Assembly (NCBI GenBank): GCA_041743835.1
Contig: JBGTLW010000220.1
Span: 1 to 21,098, forward strand
Direction of reading: 5' to 3'
DNA length: 21,098 nucleotides
Source: JBGTLW01 sp041743835
GTDB lineage: Bacteria; Planctomycetota; Phycisphaerae; Phycisphaerales; Phycisphaeraceae
Within the stretch, counting starts at the first letter, position 1, and the number at the start of each line of letters is the position of its first letter. Shown here piece after piece: positions 1 to 5,706 of the stretch. The notes beneath the pieces were generated by a model. That model was not told the origin of the DNA and ran no database searches. It saw nothing but the letters and a program-made list of their open reading frames with translations. The translations under genes and the position numbers were made by a program.

Positions 1-1
1 C

Positions 2-124
2 TCGACCCCCAAGGCCAGCACCAAGCTCAAAGCCAAACGCACCAGCCTCAAAACCCGACGCCTCCGCTGCGGCCTCGAAGACACCTACCTCATCCAAACA
101 CTCACCGGTGGAGATCGGGGGTAA
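2..124 (+). CDS. C-terminal tail of an unidentified protein (partial)
   Basis: An open frame enters from the left edge and ends at TAA 122-124, giving about 40 residues rich in Lys, Arg and Thr, with the stretch RLRCGLEDTYLIQTLTG near its end. The codons favour C in the third position, as real genes in this window do, which is the main reason to call it coding. The pattern Arg-Leu-Arg-x-Gly-Leu-Glu-Asp-x-x-x-Leu loosely recalls the end of DUF4091-type glycoside-hydrolase-like proteins. The piece is too short to assign, and a transposase or other basic protein is equally possible. It has no evident link to the polysaccharide locus. Confidence 0.4.
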   Translation, partial: STPKASTKLKAKRTSLKTRRLRCGLEDTYLIQTLTGGDRG

Positions 125-385
125 ATGTCTTCACCCTGGCAACTTTGGGATCGAAGACGATGGCGGCATAGCACCATTCATGCAGAACACATCTGTTACC
201 TAACAAATACGGTTCTCAAATCTCGGACAGTCGTTGTGGCCCCCCTGAAATCTATGCGCCAGCCGTTACGAGAAACAATGCAGCCGGGCAAGAATGGGTT
301 GATGCGTCGGTCCCGCGTGGGGCATCACGCAAGCCAAGATCCTTGCTGCCTGGTCGGTGCTTCTTTTGAAGGGTGTGGCGGTGGC
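125..385. other. Non-coding gap between two convergent genes
   Basis: This 261-base stretch lies between the end of the left-edge gene (plus strand) and the end of the cytochrome b562-like gene (minus strand). It is less GC-rich around 180-240 than the rest of the window. Open frames crossing it run antisense into the cytochrome gene and resemble no known protein. A weak 5-base inverted repeat (GCAAG 329-333, CTTGC 342-346) is present without a T-tract, so I do not call it a terminator. Nothing else is recognisable. Confidence 0.5.
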
Positions 386-853
386 TCAGGTTTCTTTGTA
401 CTTAAGGTGGCCCTGGAAGCGGTCGTCGATCAGCATGTCGATGAGCTTGCCGGCCTCTTCGGTGTTTTCATCCAGGATGGCGATCTCCAGGGCGATCATC
501 CGCTGGGTCAGGGCGATCATGGCCCGGCGGTATCCCGCAGCCAGTTCATCGCGCTTGGCCCCCGGCTCTAGCTCCGCGATCATCGGCGGGGTCAACACCT
601 TGCATTGGACTGCGAGGACCTGCATGGCGTGCGCGTGGTCGGCTGCGGCGGGCAGCCCGCCTTCTTTGCCGAGCTCCTGCTTGGCTTTGGCGAGGTGCTC
701 AGCCATGGACTCCATGAGTTCCCAGAGCTCGGGTTGAGCGGCCGGGGCGTCGGCTGCGGCTTTGGGCTGGGCTTTGGTTTGCGTGAGGGCTGGGCTTGCG
801 ATGATGAGCATCGCGGCCAGGATCACGCACAGGGCTAACACGAGTCGGGGCAT
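386..853 (-). CDS. Secreted cytochrome b562-like four-helix protein
   Basis: This encodes 155 residues. Residues 1 to about 24 form a signal peptide (MPRLVLALCV, then a hydrophobic run), followed by an Ala/Pro/Gln linker and an all-helical domain of about 110 residues. The domain aligns by eye with periplasmic cytochrome b562. Met47 in ELMESM matches the N-terminal Met haem ligand, TPP at 88-90 matches the conserved TPP turn, and His149 in GHLKYK near the C-terminus matches the His ligand. Family members bind b-type haem or are haem-free helical bundles; which applies here is not settled. The start at 853 is chosen because GGAG sits 7 bases upstream and the signal peptide begins there; the frame is open further upstream but unlike protein. 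It is transcribed away from the NusG-like gene and is probably an independent unit. Confidence 0.72.
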   Translation of the reverse strand: MPRLVLALCVILAAMLIIASPALTQTKAQPKAAADAPAAQPELWELMESMAEHLAKAKQELGKEGGLPAAADHAHAMQVLAVQCKVLTPPMIAELEPGAKRDELAAGYRRAMIALTQRMIALEIAILDENTEEAGKLIDMLIDDRFQGHLKYKET

Positions 854-904
854 GGGCTGGCTCCGTAATATTGCGGGACAGGAGGACACGGGGGTATTGT
901 CGCG

Positions 905-929
905 GCTAAGGTATGGGATAGCCCTTAGC
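905..929. promoter_or_regulatory. Perfect 7-bp dyad, possible operator
   Basis: GCTAAGG (905-911) and CCTTAGC (923-929) form a perfect inverted repeat around an 11-base spacer. It lies 52 to 76 bases upstream of the cytochrome b562-like start and upstream of the NusG-like leader. The spacing suits a dimeric DNA-binding protein or a weak hairpin. No regulator is identified and the function is inference. Confidence 0.25.
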
Positions 930-985
930 GCAAGGTTTGTCCGATAAAGCCCGCGACGCACAAGCCGGGGCGGCGGGGCGGCCGA

Positions 986-1007
986 TATACTAAGGGTAGT
1001 GCTGCCC
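986..1007 (+). promoter_or_regulatory. TATACT -10 candidate with adjacent hairpin
   Basis: TATACT at 986-991 matches the sigma-70 -10 consensus closely, but no good -35 hexamer sits 16 to 18 bases upstream. Three bases later GGGTA (994-998) and TGCCC (1003-1007) can pair around a GTGC loop. If this -10 is used, the hairpin lies at the very start of a roughly 190-base leader of the NusG-like gene. This is a candidate only. Confidence 0.25.
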
Positions 1008-1186
1008 GCGTGGGTGGCTCGCGGCGGTGTGGGGTCCAGGCCCGGCACGTCCGAAAATACGCACTGCGGCGCCTCGGGCTGATCCTTCGGGTTGGTCGGG
1101 GCGTAGTACAAGGTGTTGACGATCAGGGTGCTCGGCTGGTGACGCGGCCGAGCGCGTGTGTGGGGGGTGCGATCAAGGGGCTTTTC

Positions 1187-1771
1187 ATGGCTGCGCGAGA
1201 GTCGTCGCGGACACCTGTCATTGATGGAGGCTTGACTGATTTGCTGACGCGGCAGGACCTGCCGGGCCGGTGGATGGTCGTGCATACCCTCAGCCGACAG
1301 GAACAGGCCCTGGCCCGCGATCTGACCGCGATGGGGACACCCTTCCTGCTGCCTATGGTGCAGACGGTCCGGTACTACGGCCGACGCAAGACCAAGGTTG
1401 TTCTTCCGCTATTCCCCGGCTATCTGTTCATAAAGGGTGCTCTAGACGACGCTTACCGAGCCGATCGGACCCGGCGGGTCGCTCAGGTGATCCAGGTGCC
1501 CGATCAGGCTGGGTTTGTGCGGGAGCTTGGGAGCATTGAGCTGGTGCAGTCTGCGGGCGGTTTGTTGCAGCCGCACCCCTATCTCACGGTAGGAACTTGG
1601 GTTGAGGTGCAGTCTGGGCCATTCAAGGGTGCAATGGGAGTGGTCGATGAGGTCCATGGGCCCGGCCGTTTGATCCTGCGGGTCCAGACCCTGGGCCAGG
1701 CTGCGAGCCTGGAGATTGATGCCGGGCTTTTGGTCCCGCTAGAGCCGCAACCTGCGGAGGCAAACGCTTAA
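1187..1771 (+). CDS. NusG-like transcription antitermination factor (RfaH/UpxY type)
   Basis: This encodes 194 residues, about the length of NusG paralogues. After a polar N-terminal tail of about 27 residues comes a NusG N-terminal domain (RWMVVHTLSRQEQALARDL from Arg28; PLFPGYLFIK at 74-83 is the family hallmark). A KOW-type C-terminal domain follows (VGTWVEVQSGPFKGAMGVV, about 135-153), ending in a typical beta-strand plus LLVPLE. Housekeeping NusG sits with secE and ribosomal genes; this copy heads a polysaccharide locus, like RfaH, UpxY or LoaP. Such paralogues bind RNA polymerase and prevent early termination in long polysaccharide operons. The start at ATG 1187 is preferred over the in-frame ATG at 1010 because AAGGGG lies 6 bases upstream and homology begins after it. 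Confidence 0.9.
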   Translation: MAARESSRTPVIDGGLTDLLTRQDLPGRWMVVHTLSRQEQALARDLTAMGTPFLLPMVQTVRYYGRRKTKVVLPLFPGYLFIKGALDDAYRADRTRRVAQVIQVPDQAGFVRELGSIELVQSAGGLLQPHPYLTVGTWVEVQSGPFKGAMGVVDEVHGPGRLILRVQTLGQAASLEIDAGLLVPLEPQPAEANA

Positions 1772-2083
1772 CGTCTTGCTTTGGCAGTGTTTAGGAATCG
1801 TTGACAGGTCGCTGCGCGCATCAGGTGTGCGGCTGACGGGGGCGGAGCCCGCGCGTGTCAACCATGGGTTACATCTGCGTCGGTGGGAACCCGATTACAG
1901 TGGATTCGACCGAGATTCTACAGCTTGGAATTGCCTGGCCGGTACATCCGTTAAATCTTCCGGGTCAATCCAAAATTACGGGTTTACCCATTTACCCGAA
2001 GCGGATTTGTATGTGAGGCTAGATTTTGGAGGCTGTGCGAAGGAGCACACCACTTGCTTTTCGGGGGAGAGGGAGCTATACTA
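1772..2083 (+). other. 312-base untranslated leader with inverted repeats
   Basis: This region lies between the NusG-like gene and the beta-helix protein gene, and I see no convincing coding frame. It is less GC-rich than its flanks, especially 1940-2030. It contains a long-range inverted repeat (1800-1862) and a cluster of short complementary CGGGT/ACCC segments (1957-2001). A perfect TTGACA at 1801-1806 is also one arm of the first repeat, and no good -10 follows at 16 to 18 bases. The combination suggests a regulated leader or a new promoter plus 5-prime UTR for the beta-helix gene; which one cannot be told from sequence alone. Confidence 0.5.
1800..1862 (+). promoter_or_regulatory. Structured leader element with 7-bp closing stem
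   Basis: GTTGACA (1800-1806) is perfectly complementary to TGTCAAC (1856-1862). Just inside, CGCGC (1815-1819) can pair with GCGCG (1851-1855), and TCAG/CTGA (1821-1824 / 1833-1836) and GGGC/GCCC (1840-1843 / 1847-1850) can form two inner hairpins. This would be a branched fold of 63 nucleotides. It starts 29 bases after the NusG-like stop codon. No T-tract follows, so it is not a standard intrinsic terminator. A role as a folded RNA or a DNA dyad is inference. Confidence 0.3.
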
Positions 2084-5000
2084 ATGTTCGGATATTGTAC
2101 GGCATATTTGTGTACGGGCCGGGGTCGTGGGGTGGCGTTTGCCCTGCTGGCTGCGGTGGCGAGTCTGGTGATGATGCCGACCGTTCAAGCCGCGCGAACC
2201 GCGGACTATCTGATGCTCCACGGCGTCGAGGACGGGCAAACCGTCAGCGATCAGGTGGTGGTCTCAGCCTTGGCGTCGAGTGGGACGCGGGCTGTGGCTC
2301 TCACGCTGACCGGGCCCGAGGGCGTGGTGGCGTCGGTGGTGCGTACCGAATCACCCTATGCTTTGGTTCAGCACGATGGCAGCCGCGAGCCCGGTGCGCT
2401 GGATGTGAGCCGTCTGCCCGAGGGTGCTTACACGGTGCTGGCCGAGCGCCTGACGCAGCCCGGCGGTCGGGTGTTGACCAGCACCGCCGTGAAGTTCACG
2501 GTGAAGCATGTGTTCTCCGCCCCCGCGCCAGCCGCTGCGACCACGACCACTAGCGTCACCCGCTTCGCAGCCTCGTTTGATCCGAGCTTCACCGAGTACG
2601 TGCTGGGTGGTGGCGTGGACATCCCGCTGACGACCGTGGGCAAGGCTGATTCTAAGAGCAACGTCGTGATGGTGGTCTGGTCTGATTCGCAGAAGCAGAT
2701 GCTTAGCTCATTCGCGCACACGCTGTGGAAGCAGCCCTGGGCGGTCAGCCACAGCAAGCTCAACCAACTTGAGCCCGGCCGATACCAGGTGCAGGCCCTG
2801 AGCCGCGATGGTAACAAGATCCATACGGTGTCTAAGCGTTGGATCACCGTGCGCGCGGCTGAGCAGCCTGTGTTGTCGGATGCAACGCCTAAAGATACGG
2901 CCAGCAAGGCGACCGTATCCGCCCCCCCGGAAGTTGCCCCGGAAGTCACCCCGGAAGTCACCCCGCAAGTCACCACGGAGCTAACACCGGAACCCGCTCC
3001 GACAGATGTGGAGCAGCCCATCGCTGAGCCTAGCGCCGAACCTGTTCGGGCGACTATCAATGAAGTGAAGACTGCGGTCAACGCGGAGCCCGTGGCCGAG
3101 GTGGTCGTGGAGCCGAAGCCCGAGGTGGTCACCGAGCCGATCAAGGAGGTCGTCTCGCAGGTCGTGGCTCCGGAACCCGCGCCTGTCCGTGTGGACAGCT
3201 TCAAGCTTGGATTTCCATCAGCGATGCCGACGACCTATCAATTGGGGTCGTCCAAGTCGATCGCGTTGGATGTGACAGGGAAGCTGCCCACCGATGGCTT
3301 TGCGGTGGCGGTGGCGTGGTCGGACAGTCAGTCAGCCGTGGTTGACGCGTTTGGGCATGGTTTGAAGTCGCCCTACGTCATCTCAGCCGACTACCTGAAC
3401 AAGTTGCCCGCTGGCCGAACACAGTTGCAGGTGATTGTGAATCTTCCAGGCCAACCGGCTGTGAAGCAGACGCACTGGATCGAGGTCCTGCCCGTGCCGG
3501 TGCCCGTGGACCCGTTCAAGCTTGCCTTTGCATCCTCGACGCCAGCGACCTATCAGTTAGGCTCGTCGCAGTCGATCGCGTTGGATGTGTCCGGCAAGCT
3601 GCCGTCCGATGGTCGTGTGGTGGCCCTGGCCTGGTCTGACAGCCTTTCGGGCATGGTCGATGCCTTTGGCCAAGAGTTGTCTTCGCCCTACACCCTGACT
3701 GCTGCGCACCTGAACAAGCTGCCCGCGGGTCGGACTGAGTTGCAAGTGCTGGTGCATGTGCCCGGCCAAACAAGCGTAAAGCAGACGCGCTGGATCGAGG
3801 TCCTCGCGGCCCCGACCCCGCCCCCAGCCACACAACCCGAGCCTGAGACCACCGCACCATTCACGCTGGCTTTTGCCAGCAGCACGCCGACGACCTATCA
3901 GTTGGGATCGTCCAAGTCGATCGCGCTGGATGCGACAGGGAAGCTGCCCAAGGATGGCTTTGCGGTGGCGGTGGCGTGGTCGAACAGCCAGTCAGCGATG
4001 GTTGATGATTTTGGTCACGCATTGACTTCCCCCTACGTCATCACCGCTGCGCAGTTGAACAAGCTGCCCGTCGGTCGGACTCAGTTGCAACTGCTCGTGA
4101 ACATGCCCGGCCAACCCAGAGCGAAAGCGACGCACTGGATCGACATCGTGTCAGCCCCGGTGACATCGCCGGCCCCCGACGTGGAGACGACGCCGACCCC
4201 CGAAACAAACCCGGCCCCGGAACCAACTCCCGAGCCGACCCCAGAGAAAACCCCTGAGCTGGCCCCCGCGCCTGTCGAGCCGACACAGCCCGAAGCACAA
4301 CCCGAGCCGAGCCCGCTGCCAAGCCCGGGGACTGGCGAGAACACCGGCTTCATCGCCCGTCAGCCCAAGACCGACCGCATTGTGGTCGCGGCAGGGGGAG
4401 ATGTGGCGGCTGCGCTCGCGACGGGCAAGGACGTGGTGCTCAAGGCTGGGCAGCGTTACACCGCCACGGACATGCTGGTGTTGCGGTCGGGGCAGATGCT
4501 CACCACTGAATCGGGTGTGCGGGCCACACTGACTGTGCCGGGCATCAGCGTCTCCAACACAAAGGATGCAGTGGTGTCGGGTATCGAGGTGGGCTTGGCT
4601 GGCAAATCGCTGTATGTCAGCAACGCCACCGGGTTCCTGCTCGAAGATTGCATCCTGCGCGATGGTCGGCCCAACATCACCGTCAACAAATCTCAAGGCA
4701 CGATCCGCAGAAACGTGATCATCGACGCTCGTGCAGCCTCCGGCGGGCACGGTATCTTTGCCGAAAACGACGCCACGCTCGTACTCATCGAGCAGAACGT
4801 GATCGACCGCAACGGCCACCCGACCGACGGTTGGCAGCACAACCTCTATCTCCACAGCGGCCATGTGACGCTGCGTGAGAACTTTATCACACGGGCGGGC
4901 ACGCAGGCCATCCGCCCGGGCGCGATGATCCACTACGTCGGCAACGTGTTCAGCCGAAACCCAATCAATATCACAGTGAATCGGTGGCCATCGAGCGTAG

Positions 5001-5572
5001 TTAACAACTTGGTGCTGGAAGGATGTAACATCGGGGACAACGACGGCGTGCTTGGACCTGCCATCGACGTGAACCTGAAGCGAGGCTGGGGTATCCACGT
5101 CGAAGGAAGAATGGACCTCAATGACAACCGCTATCTCATCAAGGGGAATATTGTTGCCAACCGCTTGAAACACACTCAAGGTGTCCCCGGCATTTACACA
5201 TGGGCCGATCCCAACCACCTCATACTGGAGTCTAACGCGGTGTATGCGTGGCCTGGCGGCCTGAGGGACAATCAGTTCAGCTACGGGCTGAGGGTGAATA
5301 ACGCCCCAACCGCGATGCCTGTGGATGCGACCAACCTGCAGAGTTCTGCGCCGTACACGGACGGAGGCCGAACCCTGGGCACGTTCTACAACATTAACGT
5401 GCTCAAGAATGCCGCCCGCAACCTCAGCGACGCGGAGCGGACGCAGTACCACAACCAGTTCATGGATACACTGCGGGCGCGCCCGCGCGGGGTGTGGTAT
5501 GACAAGCTGGACGCCATAGCAGTACGTAACTACGTCAAGCAGGGCATGCTGATGGACCCGCACCACGATTAG
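2084..5572 (+). CDS. Secreted Ig-like repeat / parallel beta-helix protein
   Basis: This encodes 1162 residues. Residues 1-36 are a Sec signal peptide ending TVQA. Residues 41 to about 145 form a beta-rich Ig-like domain, and a related module covers about 160-259. A Pro/Glu/Val/Thr linker (about 260-366) is followed by three closely similar modules of about 100 residues starting near 371, 476 and 592, each with YQLGSS, KLP, AWS and a WIEV or WIDI end. A second Pro/Glu/Thr linker (about 692-750) leads to a C-terminal right-handed parallel beta-helix (about 754-1162) with Asn-rich turns, as in polysaccharide lyases and epimerases. No anchor or sorting signal is seen, and I cannot name catalytic residues. 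ATG 2084 is chosen because GGGAG lies 8 bases upstream and a clean signal peptide follows; the in-frame ATG at 2054 lacks both. Position between the NusG-like gene and the GT operon suggests polysaccharide binding, modification or cleavage outside the cytoplasm. Confidence 0.85.
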   Translation: MFGYCTAYLCTGRGRGVAFALLAAVASLVMMPTVQAARTADYLMLHGVEDGQTVSDQVVVSALASSGTRAVALTLTGPEGVVASVVRTESPYALVQHDGSREPGALDVSRLPEGAYTVLAERLTQPGGRVLTSTAVKFTVKHVFSAPAPAAATTTTSVTRFAASFDPSFTEYVLGGGVDIPLTTVGKADSKSNVVMVVWSDSQKQMLSSFAHTLWKQPWAVSHSKLNQLEPGRYQVQALSRDGNKIHTVSKRWITVRAAEQPVLSDATPKDTASKATVSAPPEVAPEVTPEVTPQVTTELTPEPAPTDVEQPIAEPSAEPVRATINEVKTAVNAEPVAEVVVEPKPEVVTEPIKEVVSQVVAPEPAPVRVDSFKLGFPSAMPTTYQLGSSKSIALDVTGKLPTDGFAVAVAWSDSQSAVVDAFGHGLKSPYVISADYLNKLPAGRTQLQVIVNLPGQPAVKQTHWIEVLPVPVPVDPFKLAFASSTPATYQLGSSQSIALDVSGKLPSDGRVVALAWSDSLSGMVDAFGQELSSPYTLTAAHLNKLPAGRTELQVLVHVPGQTSVKQTRWIEVLAAPTPPPATQPEPETTAPFTLAFASSTPTTYQLGSSKSIALDATGKLPKDGFAVAVAWSNSQSAMVDDFGHALTSPYVITAAQLNKLPVGRTQLQLLVNMPGQPRAKATHWIDIVSAPVTSPAPDVETTPTPETNPAPEPTPEPTPEKTPELAPAPVEPTQPEAQPEPSPLPSPGTGENTGFIARQPKTDRIVVAAGGDVAAALATGKDVVLKAGQRYTATDMLVLRSGQMLTTESGVRATLTVPGISVSNTKDAVVSGIEVGLAGKSLYVSNATGFLLEDCILRDGRPNITVNKSQGTIRRNVIIDARAASGGHGIFAENDATLVLIEQNVIDRNGHPTDGWQHNLYLHSGHVTLRENFITRAGTQAIRPGAMIHYVGNVFSRNPINITVNRWPSSVVNNLVLEGCNIGDNDGVLGPAIDVNLKRGWGIHVEGRMDLNDNRYLIKGNIVANRLKHTQGVPGIYTWADPNHLILESNAVYAWPGGLRDNQFSYGLRVNNAPTAMPVDATNLQSSAPYTDGGRTLGTFYNINVLKNAARNLSDAERTQYHNQFMDTLRARPRGVWYDKLDAIAVRNYVKQGMLMDPHHD
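2927..2974 (+). repeat. Four tandem 12-base repeats encoding a PEVT linker
   Basis: Units begin at 2927, 2939, 2951 and 2963. The second and third are identical (CCGGAAGTCACC) and the others differ by one or two bases. They encode the Pro-Glu-Val-Ala/Thr run of the first flexible linker in the beta-helix protein. Such in-frame repeats can change copy number by slippage without breaking the gene. Confidence 0.85.
3194..4155 (+). repeat. Three in-frame module repeats within the beta-helix gene
   Basis: Copies start near 3194, 3509 and 3857, each covering about 300-315 bases, with an added Pro/Thr/Glu spacer before the third. All encode the same Ig-like module. The first and third copies are much closer to each other at the DNA level than either is to the middle copy; an exact 30-base match occurs around 3293-3322 and 3953-3982. 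This implies recent duplication or gene conversion. Confidence 0.85.
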
Positions 5573-5603
5573 TCACCGCAACTGAGAGACTATCTGATCT
5601 CAT

Positions 5604-5637
5604 GCCGCCGCCCCTTACACGGGCGGCGGTATTTCTT
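5604..5637 (+). terminator. Intrinsic terminator after the beta-helix gene
   Basis: CCGCCGCCC (5605-5613) and GGGCGGCGG (5621-5629) form a perfect 9-bp G/C stem with a 7-base loop, extended by a G-T pair, and are followed by ATTTCTT. It begins 32 bases after the beta-helix stop codon and lies before the first glycosyltransferase gene. It reads as a rho-independent terminator on the plus strand, although the T-tract is short and interrupted. If it works, the GT operon needs its own promoter or antitermination to be transcribed with the upstream gene. Confidence 0.75.
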
Positions 5638-5675
5638 GTGGGGTCGCGGGGTTTTCCAGTGCCCCCGCGCCTCCA

Positions 5676-5691
5676 TTCACGTGAACACGTG
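5676..5691. promoter_or_regulatory. Tandem CACGTG palindromes upstream of the GT operon
   Basis: TTCACGTGAA (5676-5685) is a perfect 10-bp palindrome, and a second CACGTG follows at 5686-5691. Together they lie 16 to 31 bases before the first glycosyltransferase start and just after the terminator. This could be an operator for the downstream operon. No clear -10/-35 pair is visible beside it, so the call is tentative. Confidence 0.3.
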
Positions 5692-5706
5692 ACAAGCAAT
5701 TCAAAC

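Larger units (their letters stand above)
854..1186. other. Divergent intergenic region with candidate promoters
   Basis: This 333-base region separates the minus-strand cytochrome b562-like gene from the plus-strand NusG-like gene, so it should hold both promoters. Visible elements are a 7-base perfect inverted repeat (905-911 / 923-929), a perfect TATACT hexamer at 986-991, and directly after it a short G/C hairpin at 994-1007. A plus-strand reading frame covers 1010-1186 in phase with the NusG-like gene, but its translation is Arg/Gly-rich and unlike any NusG N-terminus. I treat it as untranslated leader. Confidence 0.55.

Noticed and set aside
205..240. tRNA-like GGTTCTCAAATC segment
   Set aside because: It lacks a matching acceptor stem, anticodon arm and CCA context, so it is not a tRNA.
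125..571. 148-codon plus-strand frame near the left end
   Set aside because: It runs antisense into the cytochrome b562-like gene, has no known domain and has no ribosome binding site.
1801..1829. Promoter with perfect TTGACA -35
   Set aside because: No acceptable -10 hexamer lies 16 to 18 bases downstream, and TTGACA is better explained as an arm of the 1800-1862 inverted repeat.
2077..2082. TATACT as a -10 box next to the beta-helix start codon
   Set aside because: It ends one base before the ATG; transcription from it would exclude the well-placed GGGAG ribosome binding site.
1776..2084. 102-codon frame across the leader
   Set aside because: The composition is not protein-like, no homology is recognisable, and it overlaps several inverted repeats better explained as leader structure.
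2927..2974. Possible CRISPR-like short repeats
   Set aside because: The units are 12 bases, contiguous and in frame, encode a Pro-Glu-Val-Thr linker and have no spacers.
4151..5566. Long 471-codon open frame on the minus strand opposite the beta-helix gene
   Set aside because: It is antisense to a clearly coding beta-helix region, rich in His/Arg/Val as expected for a GC-rich shadow, with no recognisable domain.
5602..5706. N-terminal extension of the first GT4 from ATG 5602
   Set aside because: This ATG is inside the terminator hairpin and the added residues do not resemble the family.
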